NCBI GenBank assembly: GCA_029338675.1
Contig: JAQYAV010000114.1
Span: 1 to 53,885, forward strand
Length of the DNA: 53,885 bases
Direction of reading: 5' to 3'
Source: Lachnospiraceae bacterium
Lineage (GTDB): Bacteria > Bacillota > Clostridia > Lachnospirales > Lachnospiraceae
Shown here: piece after piece, positions 17,588 through 26,520 of the stretch
How positions within the stretch are numbered: position 1 is the stretch's first letter
Layout of the letters: each line of letters starts with the position of its first letter
Made by a program: the position numbers and the translations under genes
The notes under the pieces: model-generated
What the model saw: only the letters and a program-made list of their open reading frames with translations
Databases searched by the model: none
Told to the model about the DNA's origin: nothing

Positions 17588-18157
17588 TTAAAGCTCCATA
17601 TAATATGACATTTTACATATTCCATCTGCTCCTGCATCTAAACATAGCTTTTCATTATCATCATTTATTCCACCTAATGCATATACTGGAATAGATACGC
17701 TTTGTTTTACCTGTCGTAAGTACTTTAAGCCTCTTGGTTCAAGTCCCTTCTTACAGTCAGTTTCAAAAATATGGCTTGCTGTAATATATGTTGCACCAAG
17801 CTTCTCACATTGTATTGCCTCCAAAACTGTATGAGTAGAAACACCGATTGTAGCAAAATACTTTTTATCTTCATCACTTAATAAAAGAAAATCTTTCATT
17901 GTTAGATGAATATGTGGATGATTTATTTTTTTTGCTACATTAACAAAGCTATGTAATACTAACAAAACATTTTTCGCCTGACATAATTGGTTAACTTCAT
18001 TAAATATATTTTCATAGGTTAATTCGTCCAAATGCTTTTCTCGTAAAATGATTATATCAACCCCATATTCAATCACTCTTTTTAAGGTTGAAATAAAATC
18101 ATCATGCACTAAAGTACTATTTGTAATACAAATTCTTTTATACATACACATAATCAT
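17588..18157 (-). CDS. thiE: Thiamine-phosphate synthase ThiE or TenI-type isomerase
   Basis: A 189-residue TIM-barrel protein of the ThiE/TenI family. Visible are IIILREKHLDE (pyrophosphate-side strand), YITASHIFETDCKKGLEPRG, the equivalent of the ThiE GPxFxTxTK loop, and VYALGGINDDN near the C-terminus. ThiE couples the pyrimidine and thiazole phosphates; TenI aromatises the thiazole tautomer. The degenerate diphosphate loop and the small size leave TenI as a serious alternative. It overlaps the end of thiH; starts at 18157, 18151 or 18145 are possible. Its place between thiH and thiF fits thiazole metabolism. Confidence 0.8.
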   Translation of the reverse strand: MIMCMYKRICITNSTLVHDDFISTLKRVIEYGVDIIILREKHLDELTYENIFNEVNQLCQAKNVLLVLHSFVNVAKKINHPHIHLTMKDFLLLSDEDKKYFATIGVSTHTVLEAIQCEKLGATYITASHIFETDCKKGLEPRGLKYLRQVKQSVSIPVYALGGINDDNEKLCLDAGADGICKMSYYMEL

Positions 18158-19391
18158 TTAATACTGGCTGAAGACCATTATTAGACATATCACTATACAT
18201 CGCATCAAAGCTTCTATTATCTGCAATTTCAAATTGCTCATCTCCAACCTCTTCACAGTCAGTTCCACTATACTTTGACTCGTGATCGCCAATACCTGTT
18301 GAAACTCCAGCCGACACCTTTGTAGCAGCAATCTTAACAATACCGTCTCTAAAGCTTTTAACCTCACGTGAAGAAACTGTAATACCTACAAATGGCATAA
18401 ATATTCTATATGCACAGATTATCTGACAAAGCTCCTTTTCATGTACATCTAATGGATCTATCTTTTCATTGTTTACAATAGGTCTAAGTCTTGGACAAGA
18501 TAAAGAGAACTCAGCATGCGGATATTTTCTCTGCAAATAATATACATGTAATGCACTTGCCAAGGCATCCTTTCTAAAGTTTGACAGACCTAAAAGTGCT
18601 GAAAAACCAACTCCACGCATTCCACCCATAAGAGCTCTTTCCTGCGTTTCGAATCTATATGGCCAAACTCTCTTTGGTCCCATCAAATGATAGCTCTCAT
18701 ATTTTTTTCTATCATAAGTTTCCTGGAAAACAGTAATATAATCTGCACCACACTCATGTAAATATTTGTAATCGTCTATATTTACTGGATATATCTCAAG
18801 ACCAATATTCTTGAAATATTTTCTTGCAATCTTACATGCTTCACCAATGTAATCAACTGGACTCTTACTCTTGCTTTCACCTGTTAAAATAAGAATCTCT
18901 TCTATTCCAGAATCAGCAATAATCTTCATCTCTTTTTCTATTTCTTCGTACTTTAACTGTTTTCTTCTAATCTGATTATAACAGTTGAAACCACAGTAAA
19001 CACAATAGTTCTCACAGTAATTTGCAATATATAGTGGAGTGAAAATATATACTGTATTACCAAAGTGCTTACTTGTTTCATATTTTGCCTTTGCAGCCAT
19101 CTGCTCAAGAAATGGAGCTGCAGCAGGTGAAAGAAGCGCCTTGAAATCATCAATTGAACATACCTCACTTGCCAATGCTCTTTTGACATCAGCAGCTGTA
19201 TATGAATCTGGATCATAAGAATCCATATGTCCAATTACCTGCTCCATAACATTAGAGTCAATTCTATCCATATCGTCATGATATTCCATAAAATCACTTC
19301 TATAAGATGGATCAGTTTCTAATTTGTGCTTCTTATCTAATTCCTCCTTGCTTAGCAAATCGGAATTAATTATATATTGATTCTCCTTCAT
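18138..19391 (-). CDS. thiH: 2-iminoacetate synthase ThiH (radical SAM tyrosine lyase)
   Basis: A 417-residue radical-SAM enzyme that splits tyrosine to dehydroglycine (2-iminoacetate) for the thiazole ring, the oxygen-independent route. The 4Fe-4S motif CENYCVYCGFNC (CxxxCxxC) lies near residue 102. Other ThiH signatures are EILILTGESKSKSPVDYI, YITVFQETYDRKKY, GFSALLGLSNFRKDALA and FSLSCPRLRPI. The start at 19391 is chosen because AGAGG lies seven bases upstream. It is the third gene of the operon and supplies the glycine-derived imine to ThiG. Confidence 0.95.
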   Translation of the reverse strand: MKENQYIINSDLLSKEELDKKHKLETDPSYRSDFMEYHDDMDRIDSNVMEQVIGHMDSYDPDSYTAADVKRALASEVCSIDDFKALLSPAAAPFLEQMAAKAKYETSKHFGNTVYIFTPLYIANYCENYCVYCGFNCYNQIRRKQLKYEEIEKEMKIIADSGIEEILILTGESKSKSPVDYIGEACKIARKYFKNIGLEIYPVNIDDYKYLHECGADYITVFQETYDRKKYESYHLMGPKRVWPYRFETQERALMGGMRGVGFSALLGLSNFRKDALASALHVYYLQRKYPHAEFSLSCPRLRPIVNNEKIDPLDVHEKELCQIICAYRIFMPFVGITVSSREVKSFRDGIVKIAATKVSAGVSTGIGDHESKYSGTDCEEVGDEQFEIADNRSFDAMYSDMSNNGLQPVLNDYVYV

Positions 19392-19497
19392 AACTATTCC
19401 TCTCAAAATATCTGCAGTTTTAAATGTGCGAAAGTACCTTTTTATTTCCAAGTTTTTTTCATATGTGATTTGGCACTATCATAAAGTGTATTTTGTA

Positions 19498-20268
19498 TTA
19501 ATCACGCAAGAAGCCTGTAAGTGGATCTGATGCACTTGCGCCTCTTTCTAATACTCTTCCAAGGCCTGCAAGATGTGCCTTTCTACCAGCCTCAATTGCA
19601 TCCTTAAATGCTCCTGCCATGCTAGGAATGTCTCTTGCTGTTGCAATTGCAGTATTGCACATAATTGCTGCTGCACCCATTTCCATAGCCTCACAAGCCT
19701 GTGAAGGCTTACCAATACCTGCATCAACAATAATAGGTAAATCAATCTCATCTATTAAAATCTGTATAAATTCCTTTGTAGCCAAACCTTTATTAGAGCC
19801 TATTGGAGAAGCAAGTGGCATAACTGCCTGAGCACCAGCCTCCTGTAAAGCTCTTGCTGCATACAAATCTGGATACATATATGGAAGTACTACAAAGCCC
19901 TCATTTGCTAATATCTCTGTAGCCTTAATAGTCTCCTCATTATCAGGAAGAAGATATTTACTATCTCTCATTATTTCAATCTTGACAAAGTTGCCACATC
20001 CAAGTTCTCTTGACATTCTTGCAATTCTTACAGCTTCCTTAGCGTCTCTCGCACCAGAAGTATTAGGTAGCAATGTAACATTATCAGGAATATAATCTAA
20101 TATATTTTCTGTATCTTTAGTATTTGTTCTTCTAACAGCCAAAGTTATAATCTCTGCTCCAGCATTCTCAACTGCCGCCTTAATTAAATCAAGAGAATAC
20201 TTTCCTGAACCTAAAATAAAACGTGAAGTAAATTCTTTTCCGCCAAGGCAAAATGTATCTTTACTCAT
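19498..20268 (-). CDS. thiG: Thiazole synthase ThiG
   Basis: A 256-residue TIM-barrel enzyme that assembles thiazole phosphate from deoxyxylulose phosphate, ThiS thiocarboxylate and 2-iminoacetate. Signatures are [24 protein letters not shown] (with the Schiff-base Lys region nearby), [26 protein letters not shown] and [20 protein letters not shown]. The length is normal. AGGATAATAATT precedes the ATG. It lies between thiS and thiH in a single-direction operon. Confidence 0.96.
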   Translation of the reverse strand: MSKDTFCLGGKEFTSRFILGSGKYSLDLIKAAVENAGAEIITLAVRRTNTKDTENILDYIPDNVTLLPNTSGARDAKEAVRIARMSRELGCGNFVKIEIMRDSKYLLPDNEETIKATEILANEGFVVLPYMYPDLYAARALQEAGAQAVMPLASPIGSNKGLATKEFIQILIDEIDLPIIVDAGIGKPSQACEAMEMGAAAIMCNTAIATARDIPSMAGAFKDAIEAGRKAHLAGLGRVLERGASASDPLTGFLRD

Positions 20269-20365
20269 AATTATTATCCTAATATCCTTTCAAAAAATAA
20301 ATTAAATAATTCAAAACAACTAAAAATGTTTCTAACATTTTCACATGCAAATATTTATTAAATTA

Positions 20366-20560
20366 TCAACCCCCACCTACAAGGCTTACAATTTCTACAA
20401 CGTCACCAGAATGTAAAATAAAAGATTCATACATAGATTTTGGTACAATCTCTTCATTGCACTCAATGGCTATTCTAGTAGATTTGTAGTTATTCTCTGC
20501 TAAATAATCAGTCAGCTTAAGTGTATCTTTATCAATTATTTCACCATTGATTTTAATCAT
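20366..20560 (-). CDS. thiS: Sulfur carrier protein ThiS
   Basis: A 64-residue ubiquitin-like protein with N-terminal MIKINGEII and C-terminal VVEIVSLVGGG. The Gly-Gly end is adenylated by ThiF and turned into a thiocarboxylate that gives sulfur to thiazole. GGAGGAG precedes the ATG. It is the first gene after the TPP riboswitch terminator. Confidence 0.95.
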   Translation of the reverse strand: MIKINGEIIDKDTLKLTDYLAENNYKSTRIAIECNEEIVPKSMYESFILHSGDVVEIVSLVGGG

Positions 20561-20593
20561 ATTCTCCTCCTTGTATTCTCTATTATCAAAAAC

Positions 20594-20620
20594 AAAAAAC
20601 TCGCCAGATACCTGACGAGT
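20594..20620 (-). terminator. Riboswitch-controlled intrinsic terminator
   Basis: On the minus strand, ACTCGTCAG pairs with CTGGCGAGT around a GTAT loop (20599-20620), followed by a T run. The GTATCT of the loop and right arm is complementary to AGATAC at the 5' end of the aptamer, so the terminator and an antiterminator exclude each other. Confidence 0.85.
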
Positions 20621-20636
20621 CTACATATCTCATAGT

Positions 20637-20729
20637 GACACTTCCTACGGCAGCATTGTCTGCATCAGGTATATGGATCAAGATGTAGGCATCTACTCTC
20701 AGACTCCCCTTATGAGCCTCTCCAGTATC
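20637..20729 (-). promoter_or_regulatory. TPP riboswitch (THI element) of the thi operon
   Basis: On the minus strand the conserved aptamer bases are present: CTGAGAG in the pyrimidine-sensing arm, then ACCTGATGCAGACAATGC and CGTAGGAAGTG. P1 is formed by GATACT (20724-20729) with AGTGTC (20637-20642), with one G-U pair. With TPP bound, P1 holds the 5' strand and frees the terminator downstream, so the operon is off when thiamine is plentiful. Confidence 0.93.
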
Positions 20730-20754
20730 TAAATCATTTGTTTTTCGTGATTAT

Positions 20755-20783
20755 ACTATACGCTTTTATCTTGTTTTTTTCAA
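20755..20783 (-). promoter_or_regulatory. Promoter of the thi operon
   Basis: TTGAAA (20778-20783), a 17-bp spacer and TATAGT (20755-20760) sit directly upstream of the riboswitch. Transcription would start near 20748. The remaining part of the gap to 20897 shows only AT-rich sequence. Confidence 0.7.
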
Positions 20784-20897
20784 GTATAAAATATTCGTAC
20801 AGCATTAATATAAATATCCATATAGCATATATCTAAATCAATTTCACATGTAATAGAACAATTTCTAACTATCTTATTATCTTTATATTATATCATA

Positions 20898-23573
20898 TTA
20901 GCCTATAATAGACGACCATTCTTTAATAATTTCTTCGCATTTGTCTATATCAAACTGACTAATTGCTTCATCAAGACTAGTTACATATTTTCTTTGTTCC
21001 TTGAAATCATATTGTTTAAGTTTATGACAAAGGTCTTCCATAGTTGTAGTATCTAAGTTTTCCATTGCTTCATTAAGCTCTTCAAATATATCTCGAATCT
21101 CATCTAAATTAACAGGAACAAGTTTAATCTCCTCATCCTCGCAAATTATATGCTTAGATAATTCCTGTTCTAAAGCATCAATTGCATCAATCAAAATATG
21201 ATGCTTATCTCTAATGCAATCCAGATTATTCTCATTACCTGCATTTTCCAAAGAGGCAGCTAAATCACCTAACTCCATTGCCCCTATTTGTCTTGATGAA
21301 CTCTTAAGTGCATGAACGGCTATTGTATACTCTTTCCAATCTTCCATATAATAAGCTTCTTCTATTTTAGCTCGCTTACTAGGAATGTACTTATAATATG
21401 TCTCAATAGTTGTATAAAGCATCTCCTTGCTTCCAATCAAAGATATGGCACGTTCAATATCTAGTCCTTCAATATCTAAATTTATTTCTTTTATAGGTTT
21501 ATTTTTTTGTAAAGTAGATTTGTCTACCTCCTGTATTTTGTAATTAGGCAGCCAATTTCTTAGCATTGTAAATAGATTCTTTACGTCAATTGGCTTAGCC
21601 ATAAAATCATTCATACCTTCTATCAAAAACATACTCTTTGCTTCTGAAAAAGCATTTGCTGTAAGAGCAATAATTGGAACAACATCATAGTTTTGATAAA
21701 ATCTTCTAATAATTCTTGTTGTTTCAACTCCATCCATCTGTGGCATCATATGATCCATGAAAATCAAATCATATTGAGTCTGCTCAATCATCTCGATTGC
21801 CTTCTTACCACTTAAAGCTGTATCCACCTGCATTTCTAATGGTTTCATAAGACCAACTGCAACTGATAGATTAATTTCATTATCATCAACTACCAAAACC
21901 TTTGCATCTGGAGCAATAAAATCATTTTCAAATATTTCATCTACTGCTTTAACAGTTGATAACTTCTCATGATTAAATAGCTTTATTAAGTTATAAGTAT
22001 ATATTGGTTTTTTTATTCCAATAACATTAGGATTATCAGTTGTCAATTTATTTGAGAAATCAAGTAAAACTGCAATAACGATTTTATCAGAATAAGAATT
22101 TAACAATTCCTCATTTGCTTCATAAAATTCATAATCGACAAAAAGATATCTTATAGGTAAAGCCTCCATATCTAACACAGACAAATCGCTTATTATATCG
22201 CAAGCTCCACCTAATCTTTCAATATCATGTACAAGATTGTCACTTACATATTGATTTTCAAGAATACAAGCACATTTTACCTCTTCAATATTCTTAACTC
22301 CAGCGACTTCCTTATAGTTAAGAACAATTTGAGGAATCCAAAACGAGAATAGGCTTCCCTTTTCATATTCGCTTTCCACCGAAAGCTTTCCACCCATAAG
22401 ATTAACAAGCTGTCTTGATATAGCTAAACCAAGACCTGTTCCCTCAATATTTCTATTTCGCTTACTGTCAACCTGTTGGAAAGATTCAAAAATACGTTCA
22501 AGTTCATTTTTCTTTATTCCAATACCTGTATCCTCAACACCTACGTATAACTCATACATTGATGCAACCGTATTCTTGCAAGTAATTGTAATTTTTACTC
22601 TGCCCTCATTGGTGAACTTAACAGCATTGTTAGCAAGGTTTGTTATTATCTGCTTAATTCTGTTTTCATCGCCCATTAATACCTCTGGAATTCCTGGTTC
22701 AACATCAATTATTAGCTCAAGATTCTTATCGCCAATTCTAGTCATAATTATATGAGCAATGTCTTCTATTACATTAACTAAAGAATAATCAGCAAGGGCA
22801 ATATCCATCTTTCCTGATTCGATTTTAGAGAAATCTAATATATCATTAATCAGATTTAGCAAAACCCTGCCAGAACGCTTAATCTGTGTTATATATTCCT
22901 TTGCTTCCCCAGATAATTTTTCTCTAAGAGCCATATCAGCCATACCTATTATTGCGTTCATAGGTGTTCTAATTTCGTGACTCATATTAGCAAGGAAGTC
23001 AGATTTCATTCTTGCCGCTCTCTCAACCTCTTCATTAGCTAATAACACCTTATTATTACTGCTAGCAACGTCAGCAATGAGGCTTGCAATGCTATTAATT
23101 AATTCAAGTGATTCCTGCAATATACTATCATCAGCTATTGGAATGTTCTTAGTAGCTTCATACATGCCTTCTACATCTTCTATTTCATATTTTGCGGCTA
23201 ACCTTTCTACCTCGTCTCTCTTAATTATTTTATTACATATCTGACCACCAATAATAAAACCGTACATTTCCCCATCAATAGTAATTGGCGCAACAAAATC
23301 TATTAATCCTGCGTGACAAGTATAAGAAATAGCCTTTCCTTCTTCTACTGCCTTATTTGCATATTTACAATCGCATTCATTACACATTCTTTTTCCTTCT
23401 GGCGATTTCTTTATATACTCCTCACAAAATGGATTTAGTTGTCCTGCATTTGTAAGATATTTACCTTTATCGTCAGATATTCCAATTGTAATGTTATTTA
23501 ACTTAATAAAGAAATCCAGCATTTCCTGAAGAATATGTGAATCGACAAGTTCAGTTAAATGTCTCTTTACCAT
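20898..23573 (-). CDS. Soluble hybrid histidine kinase: PocR sensor - HisKA - HATPase - receivers - HPt
   Basis: An 891-residue cytoplasmic multi-step phosphorelay protein without membrane segments. Residues 10-125 are a PocR domain (Cys-rich: CNECDCKYANKAV; SYTCHAGLIDFVAPI), a small-ligand sensor. Then come HisKA (NMSHEIRTPMNAIIG, His about 199), HATPase (NLANNAVKFTNEG; GTGLGLAIS), a degenerate receiver (about 430-540, lacking the acidic pair), and an intact receiver (VLVVDDNEINLS; FMDHMMPQMDG; MAKPI). An HPt domain follows (AVHALKSSSRQIG) with a C-terminal helical tail. Its start lies one base after the stop of the upstream response-regulator gene, so they are one operon. No output gene is linked. 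Confidence 0.92.
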   Translation of the reverse strand: MVKRHLTELVDSHILQEMLDFFIKLNNITIGISDDKGKYLTNAGQLNPFCEEYIKKSPEGKRMCNECDCKYANKAVEEGKAISYTCHAGLIDFVAPITIDGEMYGFIIGGQICNKIIKRDEVERLAAKYEIEDVEGMYEATKNIPIADDSILQESLELINSIASLIADVASSNNKVLLANEEVERAARMKSDFLANMSHEIRTPMNAIIGMADMALREKLSGEAKEYITQIKRSGRVLLNLINDILDFSKIESGKMDIALADYSLVNVIEDIAHIIMTRIGDKNLELIIDVEPGIPEVLMGDENRIKQIITNLANNAVKFTNEGRVKITITCKNTVASMYELYVGVEDTGIGIKKNELERIFESFQQVDSKRNRNIEGTGLGLAISRQLVNLMGGKLSVESEYEKGSLFSFWIPQIVLNYKEVAGVKNIEEVKCACILENQYVSDNLVHDIERLGGACDIISDLSVLDMEALPIRYLFVDYEFYEANEELLNSYSDKIVIAVLLDFSNKLTTDNPNVIGIKKPIYTYNLIKLFNHEKLSTVKAVDEIFENDFIAPDAKVLVVDDNEINLSVAVGLMKPLEMQVDTALSGKKAIEMIEQTQYDLIFMDHMMPQMDGVETTRIIRRFYQNYDVVPIIALTANAFSEAKSMFLIEGMNDFMAKPIDVKNLFTMLRNWLPNYKIQEVDKSTLQKNKPIKEINLDIEGLDIERAISLIGSKEMLYTTIETYYKYIPSKRAKIEEAYYMEDWKEYTIAVHALKSSSRQIGAMELGDLAASLENAGNENNLDCIRDKHHILIDAIDALEQELSKHIICEDEEIKLVPVNLDEIRDIFEELNEAMENLDTTTMEDLCHKLKQYDFKEQRKYVTSLDEAISQFDIDKCEEIIKEWSSIIG

Positions 23574-23574
23574 A

Positions 23575-24363
23575 CTAACCCCCCAATACTTTTGAAATTT
23601 CAGATATCAATTTGCTTCGTACAATCGGTTTCAAAATGTAGCCTTGCGGATTAAGTGCAATAGCCTTAGCAATTTTGGCAGAATCTGTTACTCCTGTTAA
23701 AAAAATTACCGGTATATCCTTTGTTGTACTGCTGCCCCTTATTATTCTAAGAACACTATCTCCGTCCTGACCTGGCATTTCATAGTCAAGCAATACAAGG
23801 TCAACACTTTTACTGTTAAGGAATCTAAGAGCAATACTTCCACTTATTGCAGTAGCCACAGAATACTCTGGTTCTAAGTGTCCCTTTACAAGCTTAAGTA
23901 CATTTGGATCGTCATCAACGATTAGAATTTTCTTCTTAGTGTCTAATTGTTCCTCAACTAATTTTTCTTCTAACTGCCGTTGCTCCTTAAGTCTTTTTTC
24001 AATCATAAACTCATTTATTCGATTAATAATTGCAGTATTCGTTAACGGTCTTTCTAAAACTATATCCACCATTCCCGCAATAGGTTCTAGAAATCTTTCT
24101 AGATCCTCTTTTTCGCCTAAAACAACAAGTGAAATATCATTATCTACAAGCTCCTTCTTAAGCTGATAAATAACTCTGGCTAAATCTATCTCTTCATCCT
24201 TTATACATACAACAAGTAAATCAGGTTTATATAGCTTAATATGCTTTTGCACATCTTTACTTCTACTAGACGAAGTAATACAATTAAAGTTTCCATCCAT
24301 TCTAAAGAAAAATTCATCAATAGCCATACTATTTGAGCCTACTAATAAAGCATTATATTTCAT
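23575..24363 (-). CDS. Double-receiver response regulator without output domain
   Basis: A 262-residue protein with two CheY-like halves. The first (1-125) is degenerate: the acidic pair is replaced (LLVGSNSM), the phospho-acceptor region reads LLVVCIKDEEID, and the conserved Lys-Pro is Arg-Pro. Residues 140-260 are an intact receiver (ILIVDDDPNVLK; LVLLDYEMPGQDG; FLTGV; ILKPI). A linker with a charged helix joins them. The start at 24363 follows a strong GGAGG; an earlier in-frame ATG at 24411 has none. It is co-transcribed with the PocR hybrid kinase and is probably its partner. The output is unknown. Confidence 0.88.
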   Translation of the reverse strand: MKYNALLVGSNSMAIDEFFFRMDGNFNCITSSSRSKDVQKHIKLYKPDLLVVCIKDEEIDLARVIYQLKKELVDNDISLVVLGEKEDLERFLEPIAGMVDIVLERPLTNTAIINRINEFMIEKRLKEQRQLEEKLVEEQLDTKKKILIVDDDPNVLKLVKGHLEPEYSVATAISGSIALRFLNSKSVDLVLLDYEMPGQDGDSVLRIIRGSSTTKDIPVIFLTGVTDSAKIAKAIALNPQGYILKPIVRSKLISEISKVLGG

Positions 24364-24404
24364 ATATATCACCTCCGATTTATATAATATCGTAATTATA
24401 TTTA

Positions 24405-24434
24405 TTGACACTTATATTGTATTTATCGTATAAA
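24405..24434 (+). promoter_or_regulatory. Orphan plus-strand promoter
   Basis: TTGACA (24405-24410), an 18-bp spacer and TATAAA (24429-24434) form a near-consensus promoter. It points into a 190-bp gap that has no good plus-strand gene; a 69-codon frame there has no ribosome site. A short RNA ending near the hairpin at 24554-24597 is possible. Confidence 0.45.
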
Positions 24435-24492
24435 ATCATTACACCTATTATACCATATTGCTGTTATTTTTTCTATTATTCACACCAAAAAA

Positions 24493-24537
24493 CAAATCTT
24501 ATTCCCACTAATAATCAAATCTTATTTGCACTAATAA
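24493..24537 (+). repeat. Pair of 22-bp direct repeats
   Basis: Units at 24493-24514 and 24516-24537 differ at two adjacent bases. They share CAAATCTTATT and CACTAATAA. They lie in the gap between pgi and the response-regulator gene. Confidence 0.7.
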
Positions 24538-24550
24538 AAAACTATTTAGC

Positions 24551-24597
24551 AAAAAACTGCAACATAGAATATGAAAAATCATTCTATATTGCAGTTT
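24551..24597 (-). terminator. Terminator downstream of pgi
   Basis: The arms 24554-24570 and 24581-24597 pair over 16 of 17 positions (AAACTGCAA and ATAGAAT blocks around one mismatch), followed by a T run on the minus strand. The end of pgi lies 33 bases upstream. Confidence 0.8.
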
Positions 24598-24629
24598 ACA
24601 TAATTACTCTATAATATTTTTAATTATAT

Positions 24630-26213
24630 TTAGATTTCAAACATATCACTATAAACCTTAAGTGCTCCATCAGTCTCATGAGCAAGTACCTTTTTAGCAA
24701 GAACCTTTCCTAACTGAACACCCTCTTGATCGAAGCTGTTAATATTCCATAAGAAGCCCTGGAACATAACCTTGTTCTCAAAGTGTGCTAATAATGCACC
24801 AAGTGCTTCTGGGTTAAGCTGGTCACCAACAATAATACTTGATGGACGTCCACCCTTGAAATTCTTGTTGCTATTCTCATCCTTCTTACCACATGCAAAT
24901 GCAACTATCTGAGCTGCAACATTTGCACAAAGTTTCTGCTGGCTTGTGCTATCCTGAATATCAACATCAACACCCATCTGATTATTCTTAAATCCAATAA
25001 ACTGAAGTGGCACAATATCAGTTCCCTGATGAAGCAACTGATAGAATGAATGCTGGCCATTTGTACCAGGCTCACCAAAGATAACAGGACCTGTCTTATA
25101 ATTTACTGGCTCGCCAAAACGATTAACTGACTTACCATTTGACTCCATATCAAGCTGCTGTAAATGTGCAGGAAAACGGCTAAGAGCCTGTGAATATGGA
25201 AGCACTGCTGTTGAAGGATAGCCTAATATATTACGCTCATATACACCAATCAATGCATCAAGCATAGCTGGGTTGTTCATTACATCATTATTAGCACAAA
25301 GCTTGTCTTGTTCTGCTGCTCCTTGTAAGAAACGAGCAAATATGTCTGGTCCAAATGCAAGTGAGAGAACTGCTCCACCAACAGCTGAAGTCGATGAGAA
25401 ACGTCCTCCAATATAATCATCCATAAAGAACGCTTCAAGGTAATCACTACTTTTAGCAAGAGGTGATGTTTCACTTGTAACAGCAATCATATGCTTTGAA
25501 GCATCTAAACCAGCTTTAGCAAGTGCATCCTTAACAAAAGATTCATTTGTTAATGTCTCTAATGTAGTACCTGATTTAGAAACTAATATGAAAATAGAAT
25601 GTGCAACATCTGTAGAAGCAAGCACTGCAGCTGCATCATCTGGATCTACATTACTAATAAACTTTGCGTCCATCTTAAAGCAGCCATTCTTCTTAGCCCA
25701 ATTTTCAAGTGCAAGATACATTGCACGAGGACCTAAATCACTTCCACCAATACCTATCTGAACAACTGTTGTAAACTTCTCACCAGCAGCATTTGTAATT
25801 TCACCAGAATGAACCTTCTTTGCAAAATCAGCAATTTTCTCCTGCTGCTCAACATAAAATATTCTCTTATCAACACCATCTGCTGTTACAGCACTGCCAA
25901 GCTGACCTCTTGTAAGCTGGTGAAGTACAAGTCTCTTCTCTCCTGTATTAACAACCTCACCATTATATAAAGCCTCAAACTTCTCTGAAAGCTTTGACTC
26001 ATTAGCAAGTGCTACAAGCTTCTCAAGAATTTCATCATCAACTTCCTTTGCAGCATAATTATATGTAAGTCCTGCTGCCATAGGTACACTATACTTCTTA
26101 ACACGGTCTGCACCATTATCTCCTGTCATTGCCTCTGCAAGATTAACCTTCTTGTCACTATTAACAAGATTGTTATATGCCTCTAATGTGTCCAAGTTAT
26201 TCCAAATAGTCAT
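24630..26213 (-). CDS. pgi: Glucose-6-phosphate isomerase
   Basis: A 527-residue cytoplasmic enzyme interconverting glucose-6-phosphate and fructose-6-phosphate. Two SIS sugar-phosphate domains are visible (VVQIGIGGSDLGPRAMYLAL; FILVSKSGTTLETLTN). The family signatures GRFSSTSAVGG and FGEPGTNGQHSFYQLLHQGT hold the catalytic Glu and His, and Lys lies near the C-terminus. The length is that of the long, E. coli-like type. The start at 26213 has GGAGG eight bases upstream; a longer frame from 26273 has no such site. It is a single-gene unit. Confidence 0.95.
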   Translation of the reverse strand: MTIWNNLDTLEAYNNLVNSDKKVNLAEAMTGDNGADRVKKYSVPMAAGLTYNYAAKEVDDEILEKLVALANESKLSEKFEALYNGEVVNTGEKRLVLHQLTRGQLGSAVTADGVDKRIFYVEQQEKIADFAKKVHSGEITNAAGEKFTTVVQIGIGGSDLGPRAMYLALENWAKKNGCFKMDAKFISNVDPDDAAAVLASTDVAHSIFILVSKSGTTLETLTNESFVKDALAKAGLDASKHMIAVTSETSPLAKSSDYLEAFFMDDYIGGRFSSTSAVGGAVLSLAFGPDIFARFLQGAAEQDKLCANNDVMNNPAMLDALIGVYERNILGYPSTAVLPYSQALSRFPAHLQQLDMESNGKSVNRFGEPVNYKTGPVIFGEPGTNGQHSFYQLLHQGTDIVPLQFIGFKNNQMGVDVDIQDSTSQQKLCANVAAQIVAFACGKKDENSNKNFKGGRPSSIIVGDQLNPEALGALLAHFENKVMFQGFLWNINSFDQEGVQLGKVLAKKVLAHETDGALKVYSDMFEI

Positions 26214-26339
26214 GAATAAATCCTCCATTTTCACTTTCAAATTGTGGCAAATCATATTTTCTAAACTTACCATTTCATTATTATATTATGCACACTACAA
26301 TTCAAAATTCAATACCTTTCTTCTAATTACAATTTGCTA

Positions 26340-26375
26340 TTTATTGCTATTTAGCAATCAATATATAGCAATAAA
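26340..26375. repeat. Inverted repeat in the pgi upstream gap
   Basis: Perfect 11-base arms TTTATTGCTAT and ATAGCAATAAA (26340-26350, 26365-26375) surround a 14-base loop containing a further TAGCAAT. It lies about 130 bases upstream of pgi and could be an operator or a weak terminator. The rest of the 26214-26520 gap is AT-rich. Confidence 0.55.
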
Positions 26376-26470
26376 TTTTTATGTATTCCCCCAATATTCA
26401 TATTCCAAAATTTCATATATTTTATTGGTTTATTCATATTTTAAATACACAAATCATAAAACACTATACA

Positions 26471-26503
26471 CAAAAAGCTGGCTGCAAATAACGCAACCAG
26501 CTT
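26471..26503 (-). terminator. Terminator of the REC-GGDEF-EAL gene
   Basis: A stem AAGCTGG/CCAGCTT with an inner TGC/GCA pairing (26475-26503) is followed by five T on the minus strand. It lies 17 bases after the stop codon. Confidence 0.75.
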
Positions 26504-26520
26504 ATGTTAATATTATATCA

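Noticed and set aside
17735-17760. GGTTCAAGTCCC, resembling a tRNA T-arm
   Set aside because: It lies inside the thiE coding region; no acceptor stem or other arms surround it.
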